From the NCBI GenBank assembly GCA_025449115.1, contig JAHLKC010000086.1:110979-174978 (forward strand): DNA of 64,000 nucleotides, written 5' to 3'. This document shows, piece after piece, positions 1 to 12,558 of this stretch. Position numbers and translations under genes: made by a program. Under the pieces are notes generated by a model. The model was not told the DNA's origin and made no database searches. It worked only from the letters and a program-made list of their open reading frames with translations. This stretch comes from Chytridium lagenaria (lineage: Eukaryota; Chytridiomycota; Chytridiomycetes; Chytridiales; Chytridiaceae). Positions within the stretch are counted from its first letter, which is position 1. Each line of letters starts with the position of its first letter.

Positions 1-639
1 AAAAAAGAAGTATGACACTCACGGAAGCAAGTTGCTACCCAGTCGTCATCCGGCTGTGTCGTAGGTACGGGTATCTGCACTGGCCCTCCATCGTCTTCAA
101 TAGGCACTTTAATTACAGGTGATGTGGTGGTTGTGGTGGTGGTTGTTCTAGTAACTTCCCCAATTGTTGTCGTTGGACCAAGAATGGTTGTCGGTAAACC
201 ATCTGTAACATCTCCACCGTCCCATTCACTCAGAGATGCAAGCCGGGGCATACTATCTCTCTTCGGTTTTTGCGCGGGTGGTAATGGAGTGGTCGAAGGA
301 AGGTCTGGCTTTTGTGGGAGAAAGCACACTTGACTCTCCATACAGAAAGCTTTTGTACAGGTAGTGCATTTTGGGACGATAAGGATGGTGACGTTGGGTG
401 CGCAGAGGCATTTGCAGAACAGAGTGATGTCCGCCGCAAACGCAATCTAAACAGGTACAAAATGAGCTCAGTGAATCTTCTGGCCAACACAGCTGAGCAA
501 AGCAGAAACGATAGTCGACGGGACGACCACTTACATCTAAGTATAAGAGGACGACGAGCAGGGGGAGTATAACAAGCCGGGGCGTTCTCCAGCGTTGTGT
601 GGCCGTTCTTCTAAAGGCCTTGCCTCTTTTTGGATCCAT
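1..639 (-). CDS. Cys-rich secreted or membrane-anchored protein, C-terminus off window
   Basis: Two exons, 535-639 and 1-446, separated by an 88-nt intron with a GTAAGT donor and TTTAG acceptor that joins in phase 0. The ATG at 637-639 opens a basic stretch followed by a strongly hydrophobic segment (LVILPLLVVLLYL), read as a signal peptide or anchor. Just after the junction comes a cysteine cluster (FCKCLCAPN ... CTTCTKAFC) with a possible N-glycosylation site (NVT). A long Thr/Pro-rich stalk with a run of about eight Thr follows, then two more Cys near the window edge. The C-x-C-x-C ... CxxCTxxFC pattern resembles a fungal family of uncharacterised secreted/membrane proteins, which I recall only from memory. 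The function is not known. The gene is divergent from the next one with only 43 bp between start codons. Confidence 0.65.
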
Positions 640-682
640 TGAAGTGGAATTGAGAAAAATCAATCGACTTTGAAATACGCTA
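640..682. promoter_or_regulatory. 43-bp bidirectional promoter interval
   Basis: This is all the DNA between the ATG of the minus-strand Cys-rich gene (639) and the first plausible ATG of the plus-strand gene (683). Both transcripts must start here or inside the other gene. The call rests on the start codons chosen; the plus-strand start is uncertain. Confidence 0.35.
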
Positions 683-2837
683 ATGTCTGGGGGGAGCAGA
701 CGGGCGACCAGCTCAGACTACATCTGGAGATACTGCGTGAGCGAAGGTGAGTGTGTAGGTGTCTCGATAATCTTAAGGTATCTTGCTAAAACGGCGTCCT
801 TTTCTTCTAGGCGGATACTGGAGCTGGAGCATGCTGTCCTTCAGGCGAGGAGAGAGGAGAGACTTCTTAACAGCCTCGTACACCACCAGCAGCAGCAGCC
901 ACCGCACCAGTCGATGTCCCAAACATCGCACCTTCAGCCACCACCGCACTTGACACCGACCATATCTTCTGCACCAAGCCCTGCTTTAGAAACAACACCC
1001 CTCACTGGAAGCCAATCGTTGAGCGATGAACTGTGTTGGTTGTTGAACTTCCAACCCCCTGATTCCATATCGTCATCATCGCAATACCTGTCTCATTCAA
1101 TGAATCCTATATCTTTCCCTATGGGCTTACAGGAAGATCAAGGCACTAGCAATGCATATGGTTCATTTTCCCCGATGCCACCGCCACCGATGCCACCACA
1201 TGTGGACCCCAATACACCTTCGAATAGCCTCAGCTCCGTCATGTCCTGGCTCCCGGATGTAGGTTCGCCTGATATCGACGGCTTTGTAACGACTGGATCT
1301 TCTGAATCCAGTGGAGCTGATACTGGTGGAGGGGTTAGGGAAAGCGATCAGAAAAGAAGGGCAAGACGATATTAAGCAATCTCGACTGTTGTTGCAGAAA
1401 ATGCGGCACTTTGAAGGCTGTCGTGGACGTTTGTGGCGAGAAGGGCTATTGGAGGAGGATGGAATTACGCCATTCGTGATATGCGAGGGGTGCGTGCAGA
1501 ATAACCCAGAGCCGAGGCAGCAAAAAAGGAAACGTGTTGATGGAAAGTCTGGGGACGGGTTGGTATGCAAGTTGTGCTCGGAAACGATATCGACGATCCC
1601 TGTATCGTTCGTAACGGCGAATGGTGCTGAAAAGACATTTTTGCTAGAAGATTTGACGATTGAGAGTATTTGTGCTGATTGCCTTTCCAACTTTAGTAAG
1701 CAATACTTCATCGAGTTTGGTTTCTCTATACAATTATGCAAGTCTAACCACGTCCTTTTTTTTTTAATCGCTTAGAATTCTGCACAAATTGTGGGGGCGG
1801 TGAGTCTCTTTTTCTGCTATCCTGCTGCGTTTCGTTTGCTTTTTCTATTTTCAAATAGGTACTAAGAGACGTTTAATATGATAAGGTGGCTTTCTTCGTT
1901 CTGGGAAGTGGAGACCGAAGCAACTTTTTGGACCAGGCAGGAAAAACTGCTCACTTCCCACGTCCGATTAGGAAGCCACACCAATTTTCGATTTGTCTCT
2001 TATCAACTCCCCGTATATGGGACGGCAGCACCTCCAAATGACTTCACCGGTCTACGACCGAAAGCTCAAACTTCCTCTATGCTCGATATCCCTTACGCCG
2101 ATCTTCCTCTGTCCGAAGCCATTCAACTCATCACACGGGATGTCGGAAACGCCCTCAAGCTACAATTTCTCACTTCGTGTGCGGAGGCGAATCGCATGCG
2201 AAATTGCATTGTTCTCAGCACATGGGAGAAACTTACAGAAAAAGTGAATACATATGCACAGGAAGCTGAACGCTTTTTGCGAGGGACGTTTCGAGAGGAT
2301 GGCTTGCCAAAGGTCGCCAATAAGCATATTCGACGGTACATGGTGCTTGGGCTCTACCCTCAGCCTAAAGCGCCTGCCAAGCCTAATCCTCGAAAAGATC
2401 AGCAGGCGGCACATCTTCATGGTTATAGTATCGGCGGGGTAACGCTGATTCAATGGAACGTGACCGATGGAGCTATAGGATATTGTTATTCAGATAATCT
2501 GGGTTTAAATAGTTTCACGCAAAGCTCTATGGTGCCCAATCTCATCTTGCTTCCTTTAGAGCGAGTTGACGCGGAACTGAAAGCAAACGCAAGTCTTATA
2601 GAGCCAAAACACGTATGGTGTCCATTCATGAAACGCGAGAATAAAGGAGCAAGAAGTAGCAAGTCTAGCATACGGAGATTGGATCTTAAGGGTGTTGATG
2701 AATACGTCGCCAAGAATTGCCTGGATGCTGCCACGACGGCTAATGTATTTGACGACTTTAACAGTTGCCAAAAGTCTTTAGATGATCATGACTTTTACGC
2801 GATTGAGTACCGGAGATGCTTCCCTTTGGTACTGTAA
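683..2837 (+). CDS. Zinc-binding fungal protein with coiled coil and CxxC pairs (unknown function)
   Basis: The N-terminal part reads as a short coiled coil (DQLRLHLEILRER, then ILELEHAVLQARREERLL) across an intron at about 747-810, followed by a Gln/Pro/Ser-rich linker. A second part has the CxxC pairs ICEGC, VCKLC and ICADC, and then FCTNCGGG just before another intron ending near 1860-1885. The last exon, to 2837, reads on through THVRLG-like and DFYAIEYRRC segments. I recall fungal proteins with the order CxxC...CxxCGGGG...RTC-x-L-x-H-x-R-x-G but no assigned function; a zinc-dependent regulator is a guess. The reading frame changes between about 1311 and 1375 without an obvious intron, which may be a one-base error. 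No clean ATG lies in the coiled-coil frame, so the start at 683 is provisional. Confidence 0.5.
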
Positions 2838-2964
2838 ATAAAATTATATTACGACTTTTAACCGCTCACAGTATGTCATGCTCTATTTTACACGATTGGT
2901 TGCACGTCTTTTTAGCAAAATGGCAACGAAATTTTACACTATATTATGGTATATTTACATGCCT

Positions 2965-5059
2965 TCACTTTGGTCGACGTTTCTTAGCCGCACGAGCCTC
3001 CTCAAGCTCATCCTCGAAAACGCTCTCCATCAACAGCGGTTTGGGTTGACTCGACTTATAAGCAGGAGCAACCCAATAAGGATCGGCTATTTAAAGAAGG
3101 AGTCAGAACACTGTGAAACAAACAAAGACAACGAGGCGTGAAAATTACCATTAGCAGCTTCAGCGTGCTTTAAAATGGCTTCGCGAGGATCTTCATCTCG
3201 CATGGTATCCTTCAGCACCCTCTTCAGCATATTCGAAGCAGAGCTACTACCCAGCTTTCCGCCCTTTCCATGCCCAGAAAGTGGAAAGTCGGGCTTTTGG
3301 ATATCTTGGGATCATTGCGCGCCCTCTCCATTTGCCGTTTTGTCTTCTTCACCTGCTCGTCACGGAACATGGGCAGAGCATGCGGAGTGTAGATAACCCT
3401 ACAAGCATATATATATAATAGTAAGCCCCTTGCATTAAATAAACTGCAAAGACTCACCTCGCAGTCTCGTCAGCAGCGATCGCATAGTCCTCAAATGTCT
3501 TTGTCTTCGCCTTCTTATCCGCACACAGTTTTGCTCCACTCGCAGACACTTTCTGGTCATAGTGCACATAAATTTCACCCTCGCTCGATGTTGTAAGAAT
3601 TTGGTTGATCCGACTATGCCACATAGTTCTTACAACTGAATCGCCCAAATCCTTCTCATACACAAGTGAAAGGTCCGCTTTATGGAAAAACTTGAGCTTC
3701 CCTGCCTTTTCACTCCTCCTGTTCGATACACCTGTCACGACAAGCTTGTCGTTTGGCGAGAATATGGCATTGGTTTCCTCGTATAGATTTGGGAGGTCTT
3801 CAACAATTGCAACGGGGTCGGTGAATTTGCGTAGATCCCAAAGCTTCAGTGTGTCGTCGAAGGCACGTGTAATAACACTGTGGTTGTCGATGGATATATT
3901 GATGGATGAGATGATATTGCCGGGAATATGAGCCTTTTCCTTGGACTACGGAAAACCATTAATCATTGCTTATCTTCCATTACATGTAACGGCGTTTGAA
4001 AAAAACTTACCTGTGAGGGTCGAAGGTACGGTGCCTTGGAGCTATAGATCCTTATTTCTCCATCCTGACCAGCACACAAGACCATGTTTCCATCAAGTGA
4101 ATAGCTGCATGAGGTGATAGGGCTACGACCACCCCTTTCCTTAGATTTTATCGCAATAACATGCGTGTTCTGTCTCTTGTTGTTTATGTCCCATATTCTA
4201 AAATATAAATGAGTGAAGAGCCCCTTTACGAAGAATGGCGGCGTGTTAACAAACCTCACAGTTCCATCTAACGAGGAAGTTATAAAAGTGTTTTTGTCCG
4301 AAGGATGCCATCGACAGGCTGTTAAAGAGCTTGTATGTCCTCTACCATGAGTTAGATATAAGTTAAAGTAAGTCGGCTTACTTTGTATTTTCATATCTCT
4401 CAGATATGGGTCACCTTTAACAAACTCGTTGCTGCCGTTAAAAAGGAAACAAAAAAACATTACTTTCATGCTACTAAAAATGGATTCAACAGCATTCAGC
4501 ACCCACATTAGAGAACCCTCACGGTCGTAAAGTCTTGCCTGTGAATTTCCCGATGCGACCAAAAAAGAATCTCCAGAAAGACTGAACTGCACTTCCCTAA
4601 CCTAAAGCAAGTTCCCGAATAATCAATGACATACTCTATTATAGTTCAAAAGTCCTACCGGGTTTCCATCTAAGTCAATGCTTCTAAATGGAAGGAAACG
4701 CTGGTCCATGCCGTTGAAATCCCACATCTTCAGGGTAGAATCCCGGCCACCCGAGACGATCCTGGAACCTGATGGGTCCACACTGACAGCAGATACAGTC
4801 TTGATGAATGTTAGACGTCTCCTGTGGTGAAATAATGAGTTCAAACCTTCCGATGGTCCTTGAGCTTGATGCTTTCCGTCATAGGGAGAATGTCATACTC
4901 GGGCTCGTCGTCTCCACTCTCGAAGTCAGTGTCTTCCTCATCCTCATCACCAACATCTGCGTGAGGCGGAGGCATTGGAGGTCCGTAATCATCCTCCTCT
5001 TCCTCCTTGTCGTTTGCGCCTGGAGGGGGTAAAGGTGGTCCAAAGTCGTCGTCATCCAT
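2965..5059 (-). CDS. WDR70: WD40-repeat protein, WDR70 homologue
   Basis: A multi-exon WD40 protein. The acidic Pro-rich N-terminus (DDDDFGPPLPPPG) starts at the ATG at 5057-5059. It is followed by TVSAVSVDPSGSRIVSGG...MWDFNGMD, SGNSQARLYDREG, a SSLDGTVR-IWDINN repeat, CSYSLDGNMVLCAGQDG, and the family's signature tail: ASGAKLCADKK, YTPHALPMFRD, DPREAILKHAEAA and DPYWVAPAY. This order matches WDR70 (GAD-1), a nuclear protein tied in fission yeast and human to histone H2B ubiquitination and DNA-break processing. Clear exons include 4847-5059, 4659-4799, 4507-4601 and one starting at 4431; the first intron carries a CTAAC branch site. Stop at 2965-2967. It converges tail to tail with the preceding gene (127 bp). 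Confidence 0.9.
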
Positions 5060-5140
5060 GTTGGTGTTGCTATTTTTCAAAGACTCTTTTTCAATAAAAA
5101 CGGACTTTTCCTGAATACGAGCGCCTTATATTTATTACAG

Positions 5141-7029
5141 TTATTTAGGCATTTTTTTGGCCCAGGTGTTGCTATCTTGCGTCGACGATAAGCCTTTTGA
5201 ATTTTTTGAATCCGTGGCTACGCCTTTATCATCCAATGCCCCTAACATCCTTTCAGCAACATCACATGCGGCCGGTAAGCATGTATAAAGAGCCGGTGTG
5301 AATTGGTGCGAGAAAAGCATATCTTCCATTCCTATCCGGTTCGGTGTTGTGTCATGTGGCAAGGAGGATGATGTGCTAGCTTTTCCTAAAGATGACGCCG
5401 TGTGAAGAGCTTTTTTGGCTTTAAGGGAGAGATGCGGAGAGTTTGGGAGGGAAAGGCCAGATGGTGGGGTATTGGCGTTAGAGCGGGAAAAGATATCCGA
5501 TACTGGGGCAAGGGTGCTTGAGAATCGACTAGGTGAGCTGTTGTTCGATGGGCTTTTTATAGGTAGGGGCTTTCCGGACGGGAAGAAGGGGTCGCTTGTA
5601 TTTTGAACGCGAACGGTTGGAACTTGCATAGGTGCTGCGGCTTTCTCCATGGCTGCTTCCCTTGCTGCCAGATATTCCCTGTCCGCCTTCGTGTCTGCTC
5701 CAAACCGTACTTTTTGCAGTATTGAAGATAGTACATCCTTCAAGTGCGTCTAAAGTCAAATTGTTAGCTCACATCCTGTCTTTAACATTGCTGACGCATA
5801 CCGCTAATGACTGCTCCATAAACGAGATCGAATCTTCGTCTATTGAAACCCCGTACAAAGTCCCGATAAGCTCCATCCTCGATCTTAAAGCATCCCGAGT
5901 AGGTAGAGACCCAGACTTTCGGCATGTTGTCATATGCTTGCTTTCAATCTCACGTCTTTTCATAAAGTATTAAAGGTATTAACATGCCGATGACAGGGGA
6001 AGGCGAACAAAACAACGCTTAAGTCCAGGTACTTACCCTGTTTCACATCCTCGGAAAGTGTCTCCAGTTGCTTCTCCGCTGTCCAAGGTTCGATCGGATC
6101 TGGAGAGGAATTACCCTGAATAACAAGAGAAGTGTAAGACAACCTGGCTCGTAGAAAGGTAGAATACCTTTAACGATGTCAATATTCTCAGACGGTCAGC
6201 CTTGTCGAGGGTTTGAATCTGGCCCATCCGATATTGCCGACGCTTCTCTGACTGAGAAACCTCTGTTTCGAGCTTTCTTTTGAGAGCTGTTCGTCCTTTT
6301 CCTGGTTTAAATTCAACATGCCGCGGCCGGAGGGGAGCTCCACATCACGATAAACATTTGACAGAACAGCAAGAATCAGCCTATTATGTAGCCCGGCTGC
6401 TCAAAAACGTCAACAATTAGATACATTAATGGCCAGCGACCAGCGCTGTCTAGGTGGAAAATATGTAAAACCCCACCATATTCTTTGCCGAGGATGCCAA
6501 TGGCAGCATCGTTAAATTCCTTCCGTAGGATCTTTCCTGATAGAAAGTCGCTTAGCTTGCTCCAATATTCGGGGCCCCGGTCTCCCAAGACGTTTGCCAG
6601 CTCCAGTTTGATGGCCACGGTGTCCTCGCGCGCAACGCCATTCTTCTTCTTCTCTCCATCATATGTATGTAATGAAGCTCTCGTATCATAATCCGTCTCC
6701 CCATTCACCCCATCCCGTAATCCTCCCTCCCTTCCTCCGCCTCCACCCCCACCCCCACTTTCCGCACTCCTTAGACCACCCGAAGCAGTTCCAACGTGAG
6801 ATCCGGCTCCGTTGGACGCATGCTTGCTCAAGATCCCTTCGACCACGGACCTGATCCGTGAATGACCAGCATCCACCACAGGCACGGAGTTTTCGGTCAA
6901 TGAGGTTGATGGCTCCCTTAAAGGTTTTGTGGCGTTTGCTAATGAGGATGATGATGGGCCGGTACTACTGCTGCTGGCCACGGCCGCTCGTTCCAAGTCG
7001 AGAGTATTCCTGGCCTGCGTGACGGCCAT
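5141..7029 (-). CDS. HFI1: SAGA complex subunit Hfi1/Ada1 (Tada1 family)
   Basis: The ATG at 7027-7029 begins a Ser-rich N-terminus with a Gly-run, followed by the SAGA-Tad1 core: KLELANVLGDRGPEYWSKL, SDFLSGKILRKEF and, after an intron, LHNRLILAVL. Later exons give a basic region (KRRQYRMGQIQTLDKADRLRI) and a helical segment (PTRDALRSRMELIGTLYGVS...DSISFMEQSL) typical of the C-terminal half. The protein ends in KKMPK with the stop at 5141-5143. Hfi1 is a structural subunit of the SAGA histone acetyltransferase coactivator in the nucleus. Five or so short introns. It is divergent from the DNAJC8 gene with 231 bp between ATGs. Confidence 0.8.
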
Positions 7030-7260
7030 TCATTAACAGGTTCTCTGTTCTGCTCTGCACCGTCTCCAGGGGCACTTTACTATTGGATGGGATGAGCAGG
7101 TGGATGGATTAGTGGATAGATGGATGGATGAAGGAGTTGCCGCAGGGTGATGGATTGATGGATGCGCAGAACAGACTTGCAAAGATGACGGGCTCTGCTT
7201 GTCCTTTTGGCTATCCTTTTGGATTGAACAAAATTCCTTTTTTTCTAGGAAGGGGGAACC

Positions 7261-8273
7261 ATGGCTGCGTCAAAGGACGATTTGGACGTCGATACTTTCC
7301 TGCGATTAGAGGTAAGAGCTCAATGGATGGTTTTCTTCTTTCTCCTTCGCCCCCTAGTCCCGCATGCTCTCTCTGCTTTTCTGTCAAGTGCAGTAATGTT
7401 GGTAGTGGAATGGCCGTTCTCTTGCCTATTTGGAAAGAAGGAACATCACTCTCCATCTACATTTCCAGTACTGTTGATTGAACTTCGGACGTTGAGCCTT
7501 TTCGTCTCCTGCACTCGCTTCTTTTTTTTCTTCCTGACTATGCGCAAATAAGTCTCCTCCCCCTCGTTTACCCCCAACCCCAAAACCAGGCCAATTCATT
7601 CAATCAAGACCATGAAGTTGAGCGCATCCTCGCCCTTAAGTTAAAAGCCTCCAATCCCGTCGAAGTGCTGGACCTCCATGGTAAAGTCTGGACAGAGGGA
7701 GTTTTGGAAACCCGTGAGATTAAAGTGAGCTACCGCAAAAAGTCACTTCTTCTCCATCCCGATAAATGTAAGCATCCCAAGGCTCAGGATGCTTTTGAGA
7801 TGTTAAAGAAAGCAGAATCGGAGCTGATGGAAGAGGGGAAACGAGCTTATATGTTGGGTCTTATTGCAGAGGCACGAGCCATCGTGCTGAAGAATAAGGG
7901 CGTAACGGCAAAGCCTGGAGTGCCAACTATCACTATCCCTTCTTTTGAAAAGGACCCTGTTGCAGCTGGTGAGCTTGCCGTCGCTATTAAGATCGCAACG
8001 CGGAAGCTACTCGTTGACCAGGGCTCTAGAGATAGCGTCCGGATGAAGAATGAGGTGGAGCGGAAAGAAAATGAGGCCAAGACGGTTCTTGAGGATAAGA
8101 AACGGAAGGCCGAATACGACAAAGCTTGGGAAGCGGTGAGCTTAGTCCTTTTCCGCGTAAAAATCAATGTTAACACGTATTACAGACTAGAGAGACACGC
8201 GTTGGAAAGCTGGAGAAACTTCCTCAAGGGCGACAAGAAGAAGAAGCGCAAGAAGGACGATGTGCTTGGCTGA
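7261..8273 (+). CDS. DNAJC8: J-domain protein, DNAJC8/SPF31 homologue
   Basis: Exon 1 encodes MAASKDDLDVDTFLRLE. After an intron ending in CCAG the protein continues ANSFNQDHEVERILALKLK, then the J domain with YRKKSLLLHPDKC (HPD motif) and AFEMLKKAESEL. The helical C-terminal part (RKLLVDQGSRD, ENEAKTVLEDKKRKAEYDKAWEA) and a final basic tail match DNAJC8, a nuclear J protein found with the spliceosome. After the last intron (about 8135-8185, ending in TTACAG) the frame starts TRETRV and must shift by one base at GG (8204-8205) to give the expected SWRNFLKGDKKKKRK tail and the stop at 8271-8273. A one-base insertion error is likely. Confidence 0.85.
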
Positions 8274-8589
8274 GGGCCATTCATCACCAACTTTTTGCGC
8301 CACCCCATTAGTAGATTCGTCAACTCGTCTTTACGCTACCATGTTCCTGGCTCCTGTATTAATAAAACCATGCCTTCATCCAATCACATTTGTTTGCTCA
8401 ACACCTCATTGTTTTCCTCCCAGCCGTGTCCACTCAGCGTTTCTTTCGATCGCGCACTCATTGTTCTATAGGCTTGCGGGACGCTACCTCAATACTTTCT
8501 TTTTCTGTCCGTTCATTCCATTTTTGTTTCCTTCCAAAGGGCTACATCGTCGAGTCAAGCCCGGTCGAGAGGAAGGCTCTACAGCTAAA

Positions 8590-11500
8590 ATGACCTCGAA
8601 GCGAGATAGCGTTATCAAGGGCAAGAAAGACCCCAAGGTCATCGTTGCAGAATACTTCCCCAGCGGTCAGATTGGAGATGCAGAGCTTCCTATAGCAACA
8701 CCCACCCCAAGCACGAGCAAGCCATCAACTGAAGCCGCTACCCAGTCTTCCAAGGAGGGTCCATCTCATATTCGCCCACCTTTACCCTTTGGACCCGATG
8801 GCATTGAAAGGGGAACGCCGGCACAGGGTAAAGGCGGAAAGAGCGCGACGTTTGCGTTTCCATCGTCGCCTACACCCACATCAGCGAATCGACCGCATCC
8901 CTCCATGGTGAGGCCTGAACGTAGCCTGAACAGGACCCCATCAGGCAGATCTATGCGGAACAGGAACTTCTCGCGGCGGAAAAGAAGAAATGACACCCTG
9001 GAGATGTTTTTCGTGGACAGTGACGTTCTGGGCATGGCCTTGGTGTTTGAAAAAATGCGGAAAACCTCCTGGAGAAGTTCAACAAGCGTGGAGAGAAAAG
9101 ATTGCGCTTTGTTTCATCATTGCGATCATGTGTGGAGCACTCGGCTTCCTTACTTATGGTTTCACGTCGATTGTTTGTGGAAAAGTCTCTGACACGTTCA
9201 ACCATGATAGTGTTCGGCAGTACTCTGCCTCTATGTTTCCAAACCGTTTGGTCATGCATGGGTCTCTTTATGATTTGAAGACGTTTATGCCGTGGCACAA
9301 CAACATTCAAGGATTCCGTAACGGCACATATTCCACTGCCGGTATCTCCGTGGCAACGGGGTTGGATATCTCCTCCTACTTCCCCAATGTTGGACCCAAC
9401 TGTCAGGCCGCCATCGTCAGCCCTGTGACATTTTCCTGCTCCAACCCTTCGTTCGGAAACATGAACCACTGCCACGACTACGTGTCGGCGGTTCGTGCTC
9501 TGTCAAGACAACGTCTTGGTTATGTCACCTACACGTGGAGCGACGTAAACAAGGAAAATTCCAATCTCGTGGTGTTCAAAAATCGCGTCCTTAACATGAC
9601 GACATACCTTAGAGGAAACGCATTCCTAGGGACGGCCGTTCATAAATTAATTTTGGCAAACCTTGGCCGAGATGTGTCCATGTCGTTTGGGAGTTACAGC
9701 GGATATCGTAGTGCTGGAGAGTGTCTTTCTGAGCTCTACTCTGTCGGTCTCATTGAAACGCGATCCCTCGGCTGCATCGCCACAGACATTGTACTTTACA
9801 TGTCTCTCATCATCATTCTATCGCTCGTGGTCGTCCGATTCTCCCTGGCTGTCTACTTCAAGTGGTTTATTTCACGTGAGCTTGGCAAAATCTCCAAAGC
9901 GCAACAGCAGACCAGCTCTCCCGCTCATTCATTCAAGTTTAACGATTCCCCAGGTTCGCAGATCGAGTTCCCGGTCAGTCAGAACCAAAATGACGGGACA
10001 GCTCGTTCTCCAGCAAGTAACATGGAAGCATCCACAAAATCTCCTAAGAAGGTTCAATTCCCTTACATTGACCCTGGAACCTCCACTCAAAACACTCCAG
10101 TCGGCACTCCAACACTTGAACGCAAAAACACTCTCAACCGTGCAGTCACCTCCCTCTCTGTTCAAATCAGCACAACCGTTCAACACCATGCCCAACTTGA
10201 CACGCCATCTTCCCGCATTTCCTCCATCATGGACTACATGGACACCATTCACACAGTTATGCTCGTCACCTGTTACTCTGAAGGTTCCGACGGTCTCCGC
10301 ACAACCTTTGATTCCCTCGCTAGCACAACCTACAACGCTAAAAACAAACTCCTGTTCATCATTGCCGATGGTTTAATCACGGGTTCCGGGAACGAGAAAT
10401 CCACGCCAGAGCTCATCCTCGATATGCTTGAGCTTGATTCGCATTGGCCGAAAAACCCGGAACCTCAAAGCTACCTCGCCATCGCCAGCGGCTCAAAACG
10501 TCACAACAAAGCAAAAGTCTACGTTGCATGGTACAATAACGGAACAAACCGTATCCCAGCGATCCTTGTAGTGAAATGCGGAACCGCTGAGGAGCAGACT
10601 CAAAGCAAAGCGGGAAACCGTGGAAAGAGAGACTCGCAAATCATTTTGATGAACTTTTTCAAAAAGGTTATGTTTGATGAACAAATGTCTCCGCTTGAGT
10701 ATGATCTTTTCAGAAAAGTGCATTTCTTGATGGGAGTGACGCCGGATGCATTTGAGATTGTATTGATGGTGGATGCCGATACTAAGGTTGCGCCGGATTC
10801 GCTTTCACGGATGGTTGCGGCTATGGCGCGTGATCCACTTGTGATGGGTCTTTGTGGAGAAACGCGTATCGCTAACAAATCCGAGTCGTGGGTTTCTCGT
10901 ATCCAAGTTTTTGAATACTACCTCTCCCACCACCTCAACAAAGCCTTTGAGTCCATCTTTGGTGGTGTTACTTGTCTTCCGGGCTGTTTCTGCATGTACC
11001 GTATCAAGTCACCCAAGGAGACCGCGGAAGGTCTTCGTTGGGTTCCCATCCTCGCAAACCCAGATATCGTGGAAACGTATTCTGAAAGCACCGTTGACAC
11101 GCTTCACAAGAAGAACTTGCTTTTGCTTGGAGAAGATCGGTTCCTGACGACATTGATGCTCAGAGAGTTCCCCAACAGAAAACTTATTTTTGTGCCGAGT
11201 GCATTTTGCAAGACGGTTGTGCCGGCTGAATTTAAGGTGTTGTTGTCGCAAAGGCGGAGGTGGATCAATTCGACGATTCATAATTTGTTGGAATTGGTGA
11301 TGGTCAACGAGCTTTGTGGAGTGTTTTGCTTCTCGATGCAGTTTGTCATCTTGATTGATCTCATTGGAACCGTCGTCTTACCCGCCGCCATCGCGTTCAC
11401 AATGTAAGCCTCTTGATGAATTCTCTGCACTTTCCTCTTCCTCTTTCCTTTTTCTTTTGTTAGATGGCGCTATACCTTTTCCCCCCTCACTCCATCGTAT

Positions 11501-12237
11501 TCTCTTTCATGAAGCAGCATTTGCTCTTCTCTTCATTAAATATCTTTATTTCTAACCCACCACGTTTATAAAAACACAGAGCCCTCATCGTCCTCTCTGT
11601 TATTGGCCCCGTTCCACTCATTCCCCTGCTCCTCCTTGGCGCTATTTTGGGTCTCCCCGCCATCCTCGTCCTCCTCACAACCCGTCGCGTCATCTACATC
11701 TACTGGATGATGATCTACCTTCTCGCCCTCGGAATCTGGAACTTTATTCTCCCCGTCTACGCCTTCTGGCACTTTGACGATTTCTCATGGGGTCAAACAC
11801 GTATGGTTGAAGGCGAGACCAAAGATGCCGGACATGGCGGCAATGATGGGAAGAAGATGGATTCACGCGCCGTACCGTTAAGGCATTGGGCGGATTGGGA
11901 GAGGGAGAGGAGGAAGGCTGTGGAAGCGGCGAAGATGCGGAAGAGGAAGGGGAAGAAGGTGGCGTCGAAGGCGAATTCGGTGGAGAACTTGGAGCTGTCG
12001 GTGAATGAGGAGGGGAGAGTGCGGCTCCTGATGTTGTTGGAGAGGCGAAGGACCAGAAGGCGGAGTGAGAGGGGTATCGATTTGTTGTCAACCTATTTTG
12101 ATCTTTATTTTCCCACTAAAGCGTGCTTTTTATCTTCTCTATCTATCTATCGTATGCACTTCCATATCTCCCTTCTTCTATACCTATACCTTTATATCTC
12201 TATACACAAAGCCATGTCCTCATCTACACTTTTTTAA
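8590..12237 (+). CDS. CHS3: Chitin synthase, class IV (Chs3-like)
   Basis: A family-2 glycosyltransferase that polymerises UDP-GlcNAc into chitin at the plasma membrane. The ATG at 8590 starts a Ser/Pro-rich cytosolic N-terminus. After a one-base frame break near 8981-8990 (an A/G-rich run) the frame continues through WREKIALCFII transmembrane helix, a lumenal/extracellular loop, another helix (VLYMSLIIILSLVVV) and the catalytic domain. Visible catalytic motifs are VDADT, LGEDRFL and QRRRWINSTIHNLLEL (the QRRRW-type signature). An intron at about 11403-11579 joins helix pairs (TM..ALIVLSVIGPVPLIPLLL and YWMMIYLLALGIWNF). The C-terminal basic stretch follows. The open frame runs to 12237, but the low-complexity tail suggests the true stop may be earlier after another frame break. 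Confidence 0.9.
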
Positions 12238-12558
12238 GAGGCTCCCCATATTCTCTGCCAATGTTTCGCGCTTTTACCTCCAAATGTTATCACAAAAGCG
12301 GCTAACGCCTATATAACCTCCACGTTTACCTCTTGTTCCCGCATGTCGTAATTAGAGAGATATTTGAAAACGCACTTAAAAAAAAAGAGATAATTTATTT
12401 TGTTGGACAGCAACTCCCCAAACCCTCCCTCAAACCAAAATTCCACCCCTTTGCCTTGCAATGTTTTGAGGCAAACAAGATGACAACCGAGAAACAGTTC
12501 TTTACAAAATCGAGATGGCCATGAAAGCCATTCGTAATCCTTTCCGCGCATGCAAAAA

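Noticed and set aside
5415..5606. Plus-strand ORF opposite the Hfi1 gene
   Set aside because: Mirror of a Ser/Pro-rich coding exon on the other strand; no start context or protein-like composition.
9663..10376. 237-codon plus-strand ORF inside chitin synthase
   Set aside because: Lies in another frame of the conserved catalytic gene; Ser/Pro/Thr-rich translation typical of a shadow frame.
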